From: a bacterium
GTDB taxonomy: Bacteria; Vulcanimicrobiota; Vulcanimicrobiia; Vulcanimicrobiales; Vulcanimicrobiaceae
Direction of reading: 5' to 3'
Length of the DNA: 64,000 nt
Assembly: GCA_021832345.1 (NCBI GenBank)
Contig: JAKBKY010000002.1
Span: 186,001-250,000, forward strand
This document shows, in pieces, positions 1-8,621 of this stretch. Under the pieces are notes generated by a model. That model made no database searches and had not been told where the DNA came from. It saw only the letters and a list, made by a program, of their open reading frames with translations. Within the stretch, counting starts at the first letter, position 1; each line of letters starts with the position of its first letter. A program made the translations under genes and the position numbers.

Positions 1-947
1 TCGAGGGCGTTGTGCTGGCTGACCTGTCTCCACGGCATGATGCCGACAAGCACGATGGCCACGGCGCAGTAGATGACGGTGCCGATCGCAAGTGAACCGA
101 TCACGCCCATGGGGACGTCACGTTGCGGAACCTTGCACTCCTCGGCCGTCGTCGTGGCGGTGTCGAAACCGATGTAGCTGAAGAAGACGAGCGCGGCCGC
201 CGGGACGATGCCCACCCCGCCGCCGCCCGAGAAGGGTTTGAGGTTCCCCCAGCCGAGCGGAATGAACGGCGTCCAGTTCTGGGGATGGATCAACGAGATA
301 CCGGCGACGACGAAGACGACGAGCGCGCCGATCTTTAAGACCACGAAGATATTATTGGTCGTCGCCGTCTCACGGATGCCGATGGACAGCAACGCCGAGA
401 GCAGCAAGACGAAGACGGCCCCGATCACGTCGACCTGCGAGTGTGCGATATCCCAGTTGGCGGGAATCCACCATGCGCCGTGGATCATCAAGTGCGACTG
501 CTGCATCCACAGCGGGATGGTAATGCCGAAGGCCTGGTGCACGAGGTCTTGGATCGCCGCCGAGAACTGCTGTGCAACCGGAGCGGCACTGATGCCGTAC
601 TCAAAGAGCAGTGCGAAGCCGATGATCCAGGCGACGAGCTTGCCGAGGGTCGCGTAGGCGTAGGTATAGGCGCTGCCGGCGAGCGGCACCATGGATCCAA
701 GTTCAGCATACGAGAGCGCCGCAAAGAATGAAGCGGTACCCGCCAGCAGGTAGGAGATGATCACACCGGGGCCGGCCATATGAACGCCGGGCCCGATGGT
801 GGTGAAGATACCGCCGCCGATCATGGTCCCTAGACCGATGGCGATCAGATCTTTGCCGGTTAAGGCGCGTTTGAGGATCCGTTGTTTGCTCAGAGCCCGC
901 AGTTTTTCAAGGTTCGTCGTAGCAAAAAGCCGACCGATAAAAGACAT
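1..947 (-). CDS. APC-family amino acid permease (partial, C-terminus beyond the window)
   Basis: Read on the minus strand, an open frame begins with ATG at 947 and runs off the window edge, giving about 315 residues. It starts MSFIGRLFATTNLEKLRALS and soon reaches the hallmark TM1 segment IGLGTMIGGGIFTTIGPGVH. Further helices follow, including a SYAELGSMVPLAGSAYTYAY stretch and a FFSYIGFDTATTTAEE stretch. These match cationic amino acid transporters of the APC superfamily (YfnA/CAT type), which import amino acids across the cytoplasmic membrane. The substrate cannot be told from sequence. The gene diverges from the Nudix gene with about 120 bp between starts. Confidence 0.9.
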   Translation of the reverse strand, partial: MSFIGRLFATTNLEKLRALSKQRILKRALTGKDLIAIGLGTMIGGGIFTTIGPGVHMAGPGVIISYLLAGTASFFAALSYAELGSMVPLAGSAYTYAYATLGKLVAWIIGFALLFEYGISAAPVAQQFSAAIQDLVHQAFGITIPLWMQQSHLMIHGAWWIPANWDIAHSQVDVIGAVFVLLLSALLSIGIRETATTNNIFVVLKIGALVVFVVAGISLIHPQNWTPFIPLGWGNLKPFSGGGGVGIVPAAALVFFSYIGFDTATTTAEECKVPQRDVPMGVIGSLAIGTVIYCAVAIVLVGIMPWRQVSQHNAL

Positions 948-1069
948 TGGGGCCGGGGGTTCGCAAGGCCGCCTCAAGCGTCCCCCCAAGAGGGTCGCAT
1001 CCCCCCTCGTATCGCAGGGTTGCCGTCGGTACGGGGTCGGCGCAGCGCAGCGTTGAAGCCTCGGCCATT

Positions 1070-1630
1070 GTGGCTGGATATGAGCGTCGGCAGCGGCGAG
1101 AGCTGTATCGCAATCCGTATATCGCTCTCGAGGTCCATGAGGTGCTCTCTCCGGCGGGGGTGACCGGCGAACACGTGTTGATCGTTACGCCGGCGTCGTG
1201 TGCGGTGATCGTGGACGACGAGGGTGATCTGCTCTTTGCTCGTCAGGCACGCTTTGCCGCAGAATCGGAGGTTCTCGAAGTCGTCAAAGGCGGCGCTGTG
1301 GCCGGCGAGGCACCCTTGGAGTGCGCCAAGCGCGAACTACGGGAGGAACTCGATGTGACGGCGGCATCGTGGCAGGCGCTCGGCATTCTGCATGAGATTC
1401 CCTCGATCGTCGCGCCGCCGGTGAGCCTCTTTCTCGCGCGGAAGATCGAGCATCTCCTGGACGAGGCGCCGAGGGTTGAGCAGATCGAGCGCATCGAACT
1501 GGTGCGGATCCCCGCCGACCGAGCGATCGCGGCTGCGGTCGTCGGCGGGATCGATGACGCCGTTACGATGGCGGCCTTACTGCGCTATGCCGCAGCGACC
1601 GGCCGGTTGCGATCGCTCGGCGCCGATTAG
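1070..1630 (+). CDS. Nudix hydrolase, ADP-ribose pyrophosphatase-like
   Basis: The protein carries a Nudix box, GGAVAGE followed by AKRELREELDV. It differs from the consensus REUxEExGU in having Asp where Gly is usual. The N-terminal part RNPYIALEVHEV and the central beta grasp are typical of ADP-sugar pyrophosphatases (NudF/YqkG), which cleave ADP-ribose to AMP and ribose 5-phosphate. The frame is open from TTG at 947, but the first 40 codons look non-coding and overlap the divergent permease start, so GTG at 1070 is preferred. The stop overlaps the convergent adenosyltransferase stop within TTAG. Confidence 0.8.
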   Translation: MAGYERRQRRELYRNPYIALEVHEVLSPAGVTGEHVLIVTPASCAVIVDDEGDLLFARQARFAAESEVLEVVKGGAVAGEAPLECAKRELREELDVTAASWQALGILHEIPSIVAPPVSLFLARKIEHLLDEAPRVEQIERIELVRIPADRAIAAAVVGGIDDAVTMAALLRYAAATGRLRSLGAD

Positions 1631-2232
1631 CGCGGTGCGGGCGGTGCGCTGCTCGCGTTCCAGAGGTACTCCGGTTCGCGCAGCTCAGCGTTGATCCAGC
1701 GCGACCAGACAAAGAGCGCATCCGAGAGGCGATTGAGAAACCGCTGCGTATCGAGCGCGATGGTGTCCTCATCCTCCCGCAGCGCCACGAGCAGGCGTTC
1801 TGCGCGGCGGCAGATGGTACGCGCGAGGTGTAGAAAGGCGCCTGCGGAGCTGCCGCCTGGATGAATGAAAGTGTCGAGCGGCGCGAGGTCCCGCTGCGCT
1901 TCGTCGATTGCGCGCTCTAGGGCGGCCGTATCGGCTGGACCGATGAACGGCATCCCGGCCCGGCGGTTCTGCGGCAGCGTTGCGAGGTCGCTGCCGAGGT
2001 TAAAGAGGGCATCTTGCGTCCAGGCCAGCCAGGCGTCGAGCCGGTGTGCGCGCTCGTTCGTGGCCGGCACCCCGCGCAGCGCCGTGCGGGCCAGGCCGAT
2101 GGCGCTGGAGAGCTCATCGACCGTGCCGTAGGCTTCGAGGCGCGCCGCGTACTTCTTGACGCGCGCTCCGCCGACGAGCCCGGTCGTCCCATCGTCTCCG
2201 GTGCGCGTATAGATACGGGTGAACTTGGGCAT
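1627..2232 (-). CDS. Cob(I)yrinic acid a,c-diamide adenosyltransferase, PduO type
   Basis: ATP:cob(I)alamin adenosyltransferases attach the 5'-deoxyadenosyl group to cobalamin. The N-terminal motif TRTGDDGTTGLVGGARVKK with the following EAYGTVDELSSAIG and the C-terminal HPGGSSAGAFLHLAR...CRRAER are the conserved ATP- and corrinoid-binding blocks of the PduO family. The length (201 aa) is normal. ATG at 2232 (MPKFTRIYT) gives the usual N-terminus; GTG at 2250 is an in-frame alternative. No other cobalamin gene is adjacent. Confidence 0.9.
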   Translation of the reverse strand: MPKFTRIYTRTGDDGTTGLVGGARVKKYAARLEAYGTVDELSSAIGLARTALRGVPATNERAHRLDAWLAWTQDALFNLGSDLATLPQNRRAGMPFIGPADTAALERAIDEAQRDLAPLDTFIHPGGSSAGAFLHLARTICRRAERLLVALREDEDTIALDTQRFLNRLSDALFVWSRWINAELREPEYLWNASSAPPAPR

Positions 2233-2322
2233 CGGCGATGGTGATTCCACTCCGGCCGGCACGCACCCCGTCGGCGTTGCCCGGAAGGCCGCGCTGCTTC
2301 GCCGGACGAACCGGGGCGGGTC

Positions 2323-3786
2323 ATGTCGGATACATCGAACGGCTCACCCGTCGTCAAGGAGATTCCTCCTAAAGAGGCCGATCTGTCGGCATGGTATACG
2401 GCGGTCTGCCTCAAGGCGGAGCTCGTCTCCTACGCTCCGGTTCGCGGCTGCGTGGTGCTGCGACCCTACGGCTACGGACTCTGGGAGAACCTGCAGCGGG
2501 ACTTGGATCTGCGCTTCAAGGCGACGGGCCATGAGAACGCCTACTTCCCGCTCTTGATCCCCGAGAGTCTGCTCATCCGCGAGGCCGAACATGTCGAAGG
2601 TTTTGCACCTGAGGTTGCATGGGTGACGCATGGCGGCCAGGAAAAGCTGAGCGAGCGTCTGGCGATTCGCCCGACCTCTGAGGCGATGATCGGCACGATG
2701 TACGCGCAGTGGGTACACTCGCATCGGGATCTGCCCATTCTCATCAACCAGTGGGCCAACGTCGTGCGCTGGGAGAAGGCCACGCGTCCGTTCTTGCGAA
2801 CGATGGAGTTCCTCTGGCAAGAGGGGCACACCGCGCACGCGTCGGCGGCGCAGGCACGCGAAGAGACCCTGCGCATGCTCGACGTCTATCGCGATTTTGC
2901 AGAGACCGTCGCCGCGGTGCCCGTGATCTCGGGCGTGAAGAGTGCCGGCGAACGCTTTCCGGGTGCGGTTGAGACCTACTCGATCGAGGCGATGATGCCG
3001 GACGGCAAGGCCCTCCAATCGGCAACGTCGCACGATTTGGGGCAAAACTTTGCACGAGCCTACGGCATCTCGTTCACCGATGTGGATCAACAGATCAAAT
3101 TTGCGTATACGACGTCGTGGGGAATGTCCTGGCGTATGTTGGGAGCGATGATCATGACGCATGGCGATGACCGTGGCCTGCGGCTTCCTCCCAAACTCGC
3201 GCCGTTGGAAGCGGTTGTGGTGCCGATCGTCCGCGCAGGCGATGATCGCGCCGTCGCATCGGCACGCGAGCTGGCGGCGCACTTACAAGCGCAGGGTCGT
3301 CGCGTCAAGGCCGACGACCGCGACGAGTCGCCCGGCTGGAAGTTTACCGAGTGGGAGATGCGCGGTGTGCCGGTGCGGATCGAACTGGGGCCGAAGGATC
3401 TCGATGCCGGCACCGTGGTTCTGGTTCGTCGCGATAAGAACAAAGGCGAGGAGGGTGCCAAGACGGTGGTTGCGCGCGCGGCGCTCTCCGGCGCGTTATC
3501 GGCTGCCCTCGATGCGGTGCAGGCGGCTCTCTACGAGCAGGCGCAAGGCCAACTCGCGCGGCGGCGGTATCTGGTTCAGGAGCGCGACGAGTTTCTGGCG
3601 CGTTGCCGAAATCGTGACGGTTTCATCGAGATCGCGTGGTGCGATCGCCCGGAGTGCGAAGCGCAGGTCAAGGCGGAGACGACGGCTACTAGCCGGGTTC
3701 TGATGCCGCTTGAAGGTGAGAGCCCGGCCTGTGTGGTCTGCGCGCAGCCGGCGCGAGTACGTGCGTGCTTTGCGCAGTCGTACTGA
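2323..3786 (+). CDS. proS: Prolyl-tRNA synthetase, eukaryote/archaea type
   Basis: This class II aminoacyl-tRNA synthetase charges tRNA-Pro. Motif 2 is visible as NQWANVVRWEKATRPFLRTM, and motif 3 near SWGMSWRMLGAMIMTHGDDR. The ENAYFPLLIPESLL and RPTSEAMIGTMYAQW segments are typical of the short ProRS lacking the bacterial insertion (editing) domain between motifs 2 and 3. A C-terminal extension with Cys residues (CDRPECE, CVVC) resembles the zinc-binding tail of the eukaryote-like form. At 487 aa the length fits that type rather than the roughly 570 aa bacterial type. ATG at 2323 is used. Confidence 0.95.
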   Translation: MSDTSNGSPVVKEIPPKEADLSAWYTAVCLKAELVSYAPVRGCVVLRPYGYGLWENLQRDLDLRFKATGHENAYFPLLIPESLLIREAEHVEGFAPEVAWVTHGGQEKLSERLAIRPTSEAMIGTMYAQWVHSHRDLPILINQWANVVRWEKATRPFLRTMEFLWQEGHTAHASAAQAREETLRMLDVYRDFAETVAAVPVISGVKSAGERFPGAVETYSIEAMMPDGKALQSATSHDLGQNFARAYGISFTDVDQQIKFAYTTSWGMSWRMLGAMIMTHGDDRGLRLPPKLAPLEAVVVPIVRAGDDRAVASARELAAHLQAQGRRVKADDRDESPGWKFTEWEMRGVPVRIELGPKDLDAGTVVLVRRDKNKGEEGAKTVVARAALSGALSAALDAVQAALYEQAQGQLARRRYLVQERDEFLARCRNRDGFIEIAWCDRPECEAQVKAETTATSRVLMPLEGESPACVVCAQPARVRACFAQSY

Positions 3787-3793
3787 GGGGCCG

Positions 3794-4354
3794 GTGCGCA
3801 GTCGATTGTATCCGTGGGCCATCGTGTGTGCTCTGCTCCTCGGCGGCACTGCGGCAAACGCGTCCGCTGCCGGCGCAACGCCGAGTCGGGCATTGGCACG
3901 GATCGATGCGGCGGCGCGGGCGGAGGGCAACCGCATTGGGGTCGCACACCGGGTAGGGGTCGCGCTCTTGCGCACGCGCTGGCCCGCACAGATTCTCAAA
4001 GTACGGGTCGATGGCGCCGCAGGCGAGGTGGTCCTGGGGCTCTTGCTCTCAGGCGAGAAGTTTCATCGCCCGCTCTCTCGTCGTACGTTTGCACAGGAGG
4101 TCGTGGCCACCGCCGAGCGCAGTTTTGCCGCAGCGCCCGTCTCCGAAGTCGACGTCTGGGCGGTGATCCCGATCAGGGTAGCGCGCGGCGCGATCGTCTC
4201 CGGGGATCTGGCCGTTCCGACCTCGCGAACGGTCTTTAGCGTCAGCGTCGCGCGAGGCGAGACGCCCGCCCATCTGCTCCACCGCCTGCTGGCGGGCCAA
4301 TCTGTCTATTGGAACGAGGAGTGGGCTGGGGTGAATCTCAAACAGAGGCCGTAA
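3794..4354 (+). CDS. Secreted protein of unknown function
   Basis: GTG at 3794 is preceded by a GAGGGG Shine-Dalgarno-like stretch and gives a clean signal peptide (MRSRLYPWAIVCALLLGG, cut near ANASAAG). The in-frame ATG at 3710 would overlap proS by 77 bases and is less likely. The mature part, about 160 aa, has alternating hydrophobic beta-like stretches and no motif I recognise. Its TAA shares one base with the ATG of the M16 peptidase downstream (TAATG), so the two are probably co-translated. An extracytoplasmic partner of the peptidase is possible but unproven. Confidence 0.6.
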   Translation: MRSRLYPWAIVCALLLGGTAANASAAGATPSRALARIDAAARAEGNRIGVAHRVGVALLRTRWPAQILKVRVDGAAGEVVLGLLLSGEKFHRPLSRRTFAQEVVATAERSFAAAPVSEVDVWAVIPIRVARGAIVSGDLAVPTSRTVFSVSVARGETPAHLLHRLLAGQSVYWNEEWAGVNLKQRP

Positions 4355-5610
4355 TGTATCGCAAGACCATACTGCCCAGCGGCATTCGCGTCGTCACTGA
4401 GTATATGCCGGCGGTTCGCTCCGCGACGGTGGGGATCTGGGCCGACGTCGGCTCTGCCGCCGAGCAACGCGAGCAACGCGGCATATCGCATCTCGTCGAG
4501 CACATGCTGTTCAAAGGGACGGCGAACCGGTCGGCGCGCGAGATCGCCGAGGCGATGGACGGGGTCGGTGGGAGCCTCAATGCGTTCACCGACAAGGAAG
4601 CTACCTGCTACTATGCGCGAGTCATCGACCGGCATCTCGATCTGGCGGTCGATGTTCTGACGGATATGTTCTTGCACTCCACGCTCGACCCGGAGGAGCT
4701 GGCCAAAGAGCAGAGCGTCGTGCTTGAAGAGATCAAGACGTACGATGATTCGCCGGATGAATCGATTCACGATCTCTTCATCCAAACGATGTGGAGCGAT
4801 GCGAATTTGGGCGAACCCACCATCGGTTTTGCGCAAACGGTGACCAAGCTCACCGCGCCCGACCTGCGCGCGCATATGCGCGCGCGGTACGCTCCTGCAA
4901 GCGTGGTCGTGGCGGCGGCCGGCAATGTCGATCACGAGACATTTGTGGCGCTCGTCGCAGACCGTTTTGCGGGCTTTTCCGGTACCGGGCACGCGGTCGT
5001 TGCAGAGCGGCCCAGGACGACGCCGGGGATCCGTTTCACGCATAAGGATAGCGAGCAGGCCTATGTCGTGCTCGGCAGCCGCGGGCTCTCGGTGCGCGAC
5101 GAACGCAGGTACGTGCTTTCGCTGCTCGACACGCTGCTGGGCGGCGGAATGTCGAGCCGGCTCTTTCAAGAGATTCGCGAGAAGCGCGGCCTGGTCTATA
5201 CCGTCTATTCGTTTCAGGCGGCCTACCGAGAAGCCGGCCTCTTCGGCATCTATGCGGGCACGTCGCCGGCCAAACTGCAGTCGTGCCTGGACGTCGTGCG
5301 CGAGCAGCTAGCCGTAATCGGCGAGGTGCCGATCAGCGACGCCGAGCTGCGCTTGGCCAAAGAACACATCAAAGGCAGCCTCACCCTCTCGCTCGAGAGT
5401 ACCTCCAGCAGAATGATTCGGCTCGGGCGCAATGAGTTTGCCTTTGGACGGCACGTTCCGCCGGAGGAGATCGAAGCGGGCGTGGAAGCCGTTGCGGCCC
5501 AGGAGGTGCGCTTGCTCGCGCAAGAACTCTTCGCGCCGAGCGAACTCGGCCTCTGCGTTCTGGGGCCGATTGACGCCGAGGCCATCGCCTGGGACCGCAG
5601 CGCAGCCTAA
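4354..5610 (+). CDS. M16-family zinc metallopeptidase (processing-peptidase-like)
   Basis: The inverted zinc motif HLVEH lies about 50 residues in, within GISHLVEHMLFKGT, and the third zinc ligand is the Glu of ESVVLEEIKTY-like QSVVLEEIKTYDD. Both halves of an M16 chain are present (418 aa), including the second-domain RGLVYTVYSF segment. The family includes mitochondrial processing peptidase beta and Bacillus YmxG/MlpA. ATG at 4354 overlaps the previous stop and begins MYRKTILPSGIRVV, the usual family start. Cytoplasmic; the substrate is unknown. Confidence 0.9.
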   Translation: MYRKTILPSGIRVVTEYMPAVRSATVGIWADVGSAAEQREQRGISHLVEHMLFKGTANRSAREIAEAMDGVGGSLNAFTDKEATCYYARVIDRHLDLAVDVLTDMFLHSTLDPEELAKEQSVVLEEIKTYDDSPDESIHDLFIQTMWSDANLGEPTIGFAQTVTKLTAPDLRAHMRARYAPASVVVAAAGNVDHETFVALVADRFAGFSGTGHAVVAERPRTTPGIRFTHKDSEQAYVVLGSRGLSVRDERRYVLSLLDTLLGGGMSSRLFQEIREKRGLVYTVYSFQAAYREAGLFGIYAGTSPAKLQSCLDVVREQLAVIGEVPISDAELRLAKEHIKGSLTLSLESTSSRMIRLGRNEFAFGRHVPPEEIEAGVEAVAAQEVRLLAQELFAPSELGLCVLGPIDAEAIAWDRSAA

Positions 5611-5611
5611 C

Positions 5612-6490
5612 GTGAATTTCGTCGCGCTCCCCTTTTGGACGTGGCAGCTCTTGGTTGCCATGGGGATCAATGTCATCGTTCAAGCGATTCAGATCGGCGC
5701 CTACGCAGCACGCCTAGCCGGCGTGCGTACCGGTCGAATCGCAACGTCGATCTCGCTCTTTAACCTGTTCGTCACTGCGAGCCGCCTAGCGACCCTGCTC
5801 TACACGTTGATGCTGGGCCCGCTCTCCGATCGTGCAGGCAACGCCGTCGCCACCTTGTTGAAGCACCATATGACGAGCCAGATCGACGGCGTGACGCACG
5901 TCTTCGCTCTGCAGTTACGCATGATCGTCGTGGCAGGTACGGTTGGAACGATCCTAGGCAGTCTGTTGCTGCCCATGTTTACCTATATGTACATGCGCGG
6001 CGTCCGCTCCTTCGAGCGAACGAAGTCGCTGCCGCATTCATTGATTCGGCTCTTCGATCCCCGGATTATCATGGATATTCTGCGGCACGTGCGGCTGCCG
6101 AAATGGAGCGAGATCCGGGCCTTCTCTCCGCGTCACATTCCACGGCGCCTGCTGATCTTTAACGTACTGGTGACGGGCATCTACGCCATCGGCGTGGTTG
6201 CCGCCTACTATGCCAGCGTCCTAGACGTCAGCGTGGCGAGAACGGCGCTTGGAATATCGGGCATCATCAACGGGATCGGCACCATTGCCTTTACCTTCTT
6301 CGTCGATCCTACATCCTCGATCATCGTGGATGAGGCCGTCAAAGGCGAGCGGCCACATGACGACGTAAAGGCAATGGTCTTTTACTTGGCGCTCACGGCG
6401 ATCGTCGGCTGGATCTTGTCGCAAGTTTTGCTCTGGCCGTCGGCAGCGGTAATCGCCGACGTCGCACGCTTGGTAAACCATCGCCACTAG
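5612..6490 (+). CDS. amj: Amj-type lipid II flippase (DUF2837 family)
   Basis: The 292-aa polytopic membrane protein begins with GTG one base after the M16 stop. It shows the Amj signatures SLFNLFVTASRLATLLYT near residue 50, LGPLSDRAGN, and TAFTFFVDPTSSIIVDE-like IAFTFFVDPTSSIIVDEA near residue 230. In Bacillus, Amj moves lipid-linked peptidoglycan precursors across the membrane as an alternative to MurJ. I see no MurJ in the window, so whether this is the main or a backup flippase is open. Confidence 0.85.
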   Translation: MNFVALPFWTWQLLVAMGINVIVQAIQIGAYAARLAGVRTGRIATSISLFNLFVTASRLATLLYTLMLGPLSDRAGNAVATLLKHHMTSQIDGVTHVFALQLRMIVVAGTVGTILGSLLLPMFTYMYMRGVRSFERTKSLPHSLIRLFDPRIIMDILRHVRLPKWSEIRAFSPRHIPRRLLIFNVLVTGIYAIGVVAAYYASVLDVSVARTALGISGIINGIGTIAFTFFVDPTSSIIVDEAVKGERPHDDVKAMVFYLALTAIVGWILSQVLLWPSAAVIADVARLVNHRH

Positions 6491-6825
6491 ATGGGATGAG
6501 AAGGCCGGTCCCCCGGAACTTGTCAATAGATATGGAACCGGCAATTTTTGTTTTCGTGTGAGTGTCAGGCTGCCGCCGCAGTCTCGGGCGGCGGGTTGAT
6601 CCAGATTGAAAGAGGGCATCGCGATTATACCGCTTGACAAGTTCCAATCGACCTTTTCGGCGCTCGGTGGCCCATACGTCCGTCTCTCGCGACCCCAACG
6701 GGGGCCAAACCCCGAACTATATCGTCGGGCCGCGCTCTGCAAGCAGGACTACCGGCATTTTGGCATAGAAAGGCGTGGTCATCTGGGGGATACCCGTTGA
6801 GTCGGACAATAAGGAGTATTCAGAA
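6491..6825. other. Gene-poor lower-GC intergenic stretch
   Basis: No convincing coding frame. The stretch contains the 12-bp inverted repeat GGAACTTGTCAA / TTGACAAGTTCC at 6515-6526 and 6634-6645, and ends in the AAGGAG ribosome-binding site of the small peptide gene. Base composition is visibly more AT-rich than the flanking operons. Confidence 0.6.
6515..6645. repeat. Perfect 12-bp inverted repeat pair 131 bp apart
   Basis: GGAACTTGTCAA at 6515-6526 is the exact reverse complement of TTGACAAGTTCC at 6634-6645. The outer bases do not match, and inward similarity is weak (TAGATAT versus GCGGTAT). The pair could be the ends of a degraded insertion or two facing binding sites. No transposase frame is seen between them. 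Confidence 0.45.
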
Positions 6826-6966
6826 ATGCAAGTTAGTGGCATTCAATCGACTGCGTTCCTGCAACCAAATCCTAATCCAACTCCGAATCCAAAGCCGGGC
6901 CCATCACCAGATCCGTCACCATCACCGACGCCTCCCCCTCGCGCACTCTTCGACGCGTTAGCATAG
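6826..6966 (+). CDS. Small Pro/Asn-rich peptide (46 aa)
   Basis: ATG at 6826 follows a strong AAGGAG at 6811-6816 with 9 nt spacing. The peptide starts MQVSGIQSTAFLQPN and continues as an alternating Pro-rich run (PNPNPTPNP, SPDPSPSPTPPP) ending FDALA. It has no signal peptide or membrane segment. Coding status rests on the ribosome-binding site and the in-frame repeat; the Pro-rich tract could also be a fragment of a longer lost gene. Confidence 0.45.
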   Translation: MQVSGIQSTAFLQPNPNPTPNPKPGPSPDPSPSPTPPPRALFDALA

Positions 6967-7017
6967 GTAAACAGGCAGAGGGGCTGTACATTTCGTGTCG
7001 GACTCCCTGCACACATA

Positions 7018-7731
7018 ATGTTCTCGAATATACGCATAGCAATTATCTCAGTACTCGCCATCGCTGCCCTTCCGCTTGCGGTACACGCTCATGTAAGAAC
7101 CTCTCGCAGTCAACTCACCAACGGCATGGCGCCGCTATACATCCCTTTCGCGCCTGGAAGCAATCACCGAGTAGAAGCGGAGCTTATACTGCCTGCCGTA
7201 CCTGCGAACAAGTCGTGGTACGCAAACTGGGTGATGATCGTTGGCCAAGCGAACAATAGCGCACATCCGGTATTTTTCCAGGCTGGTGAAATACGGCGCC
7301 CGGGTGTTTACCATGGGGAGCACGTATTTATCGCCTGGCAAGGTGCCACGGACAAACACGTCGTCTACCGAGACCTTAACCCACTTGGCCAAGGCATGCA
7401 CAACGTTGCTATTGTAGAGAAACGCAACACATTCACCGCCTTTGTCGACGGCAAACCCGTTGGCTTTTCGATGAAAATTCCTATGCTCAAACCGTACGCT
7501 CAAATCGGCCCTGAAGTATACGCCCAAGGTGATACGCTCTCTGGAACGGTTGAGAAGGTGCGTGTTTCAGCGAATGGCCGTCGGACAAATGTAGATCCTG
7601 CAACCGTATGTCATTACAAGAATCACGGTGTGGCACTCAGCCATAACGGATCGACGTTTATAGCATCCGGAACGTTCGACCAATTGAGGGAAAGCGGCTT
7701 TACGGGAGAGTGTGCAGGGATTCCCACATGA
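7018..7731 (+). CDS. Secreted protein of unknown function, lectin-like length
   Basis: The 237-aa product begins with a clear signal peptide (MFSNIRIAIISVLAIAALPL, cleavage near VHAH). The mature domain is rich in beta-type segments with aromatic and Gly residues (SWYANWVMIVGQ, VDGKPVGFSMKIP) and two Cys near the C-terminus (VCHYKN, GECAGIPT). Spacing of strands suggests a concanavalin-like jelly roll, but I recognise no family. The gene is less GC-rich than its neighbours and uses A/T-ending codons more often, which suggests a horizontal origin. No good ribosome-binding site precedes ATG 7018. Confidence 0.6.
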   Translation: MFSNIRIAIISVLAIAALPLAVHAHVRTSRSQLTNGMAPLYIPFAPGSNHRVEAELILPAVPANKSWYANWVMIVGQANNSAHPVFFQAGEIRRPGVYHGEHVFIAWQGATDKHVVYRDLNPLGQGMHNVAIVEKRNTFTAFVDGKPVGFSMKIPMLKPYAQIGPEVYAQGDTLSGTVEKVRVSANGRRTNVDPATVCHYKNHGVALSHNGSTFIASGTFDQLRESGFTGECAGIPT

Positions 7732-7964
7732 GCTCGAGTTCGGTGGAATAGAATGGCAAAGTTGTTGAAGCATCTGGCCCTTACCGTTTGACATGTGTTC
7801 AATGCGAATCATTTTTGGTCGAGTTCGAGGAGCAAGGAGCGCTGAATGACGGCGTCATTTGAGCGACGAGCGACGAAGAAATCAGCGAAAAGGATCGCAG
7901 CCGTAGGCCATTTGTTGAACGCATGGACGATACTCCGACAGCCTCCTCCTAGGAGAGTCTGTTG

Positions 7965-8621
7965 ATGCGTACCTTCGGTCGGTTTGCTCTCCTACTCGCG
8001 GGGCTGCTCGCACTGAGCGCTTGTGCCGGCTCGGTCGAGCACTGGATTGCGCAAACGCGGGTTCATCAGGGCAACGCCGAACTGGCGCGACACAACTACC
8101 ACGACGCTGCGCTGGCCTATCTCTTAGCGTTGCGCGTTGCCCCGCATGACATGCGAGCCAGGCGCGGCTATGTAGCGGCATCGGCCGCCATCGCGCACAT
8201 CGATTATACGCAGGGGAACTTCGAGGACGCTCTGGCCACGATCAACGCGGCCGGGAAATTTGACCCTAGGAGCGTTCGACTACAGGCGCTCCGTACCGCG
8301 ATAACCCAAGCTCAGCTCAAGCGCGAGATCGTCATCTCCAACTATCCGACTTATCGCGCCGCGGCGAAGGAGCTCTTTAGCGCGTACTTACAACTCGACA
8401 CGCTAACCAAGGTCGTGCGCAAGAGCTTGACGCGCTTCTCGTATACCTACGATACCCAAGACCTCACCAACGCCATCAAGCAGTCCTACGAGCTTCAGTT
8501 GGATGTGACCAAGGATACCAATCGCCTGATTCTCTATCGGCAGTTGGTGGAGTCGGGCGTGCCTTCGTCAAGCCACGGAGCGGTCTCGGCCGGAGCCGGT
8601 TCGATTCTGCCCTTACCGTAA
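7965..8621 (+). CDS. TPR-like lipoprotein
   Basis: ATG at 7965 has AGGAG at 7951-7955; the TTG two codons' distance upstream in frame is not needed. The N-terminus MRTFGRFALLLAGLLALSAC is a lipoprotein signal with lipobox LSAC. The body contains tetratricopeptide-type helices (QGNAELARHNYHDAALAYLL and YTQGNFEDALATINAAGKFD), then a helical C-terminal half. TPR lipoproteins act as envelope scaffolds; the partner is unknown. The 3' end overlaps the convergent GT39 gene by 9 bp. Confidence 0.75.
   Translation: MRTFGRFALLLAGLLALSACAGSVEHWIAQTRVHQGNAELARHNYHDAALAYLLALRVAPHDMRARRGYVAASAAIAHIDYTQGNFEDALATINAAGKFDPRSVRLQALRTAITQAQLKREIVISNYPTYRAAAKELFSAYLQLDTLTKVVRKSLTRFSYTYDTQDLTNAIKQSYELQLDVTKDTNRLILYRQLVESGVPSSSHGAVSAGAGSILPLP

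Noticed and set aside
947-1070. Riboswitch before the permease
   Set aside because: GC-rich possible stems are present, but no glycine, SAM, cobalamin, TPP or guanidine consensus could be found.
2344-3282. A 312-aa open frame opposite proS
   Set aside because: Its sequence is Arg/His-rich and shows no domain; it mirrors the codon pattern of the real synthetase.
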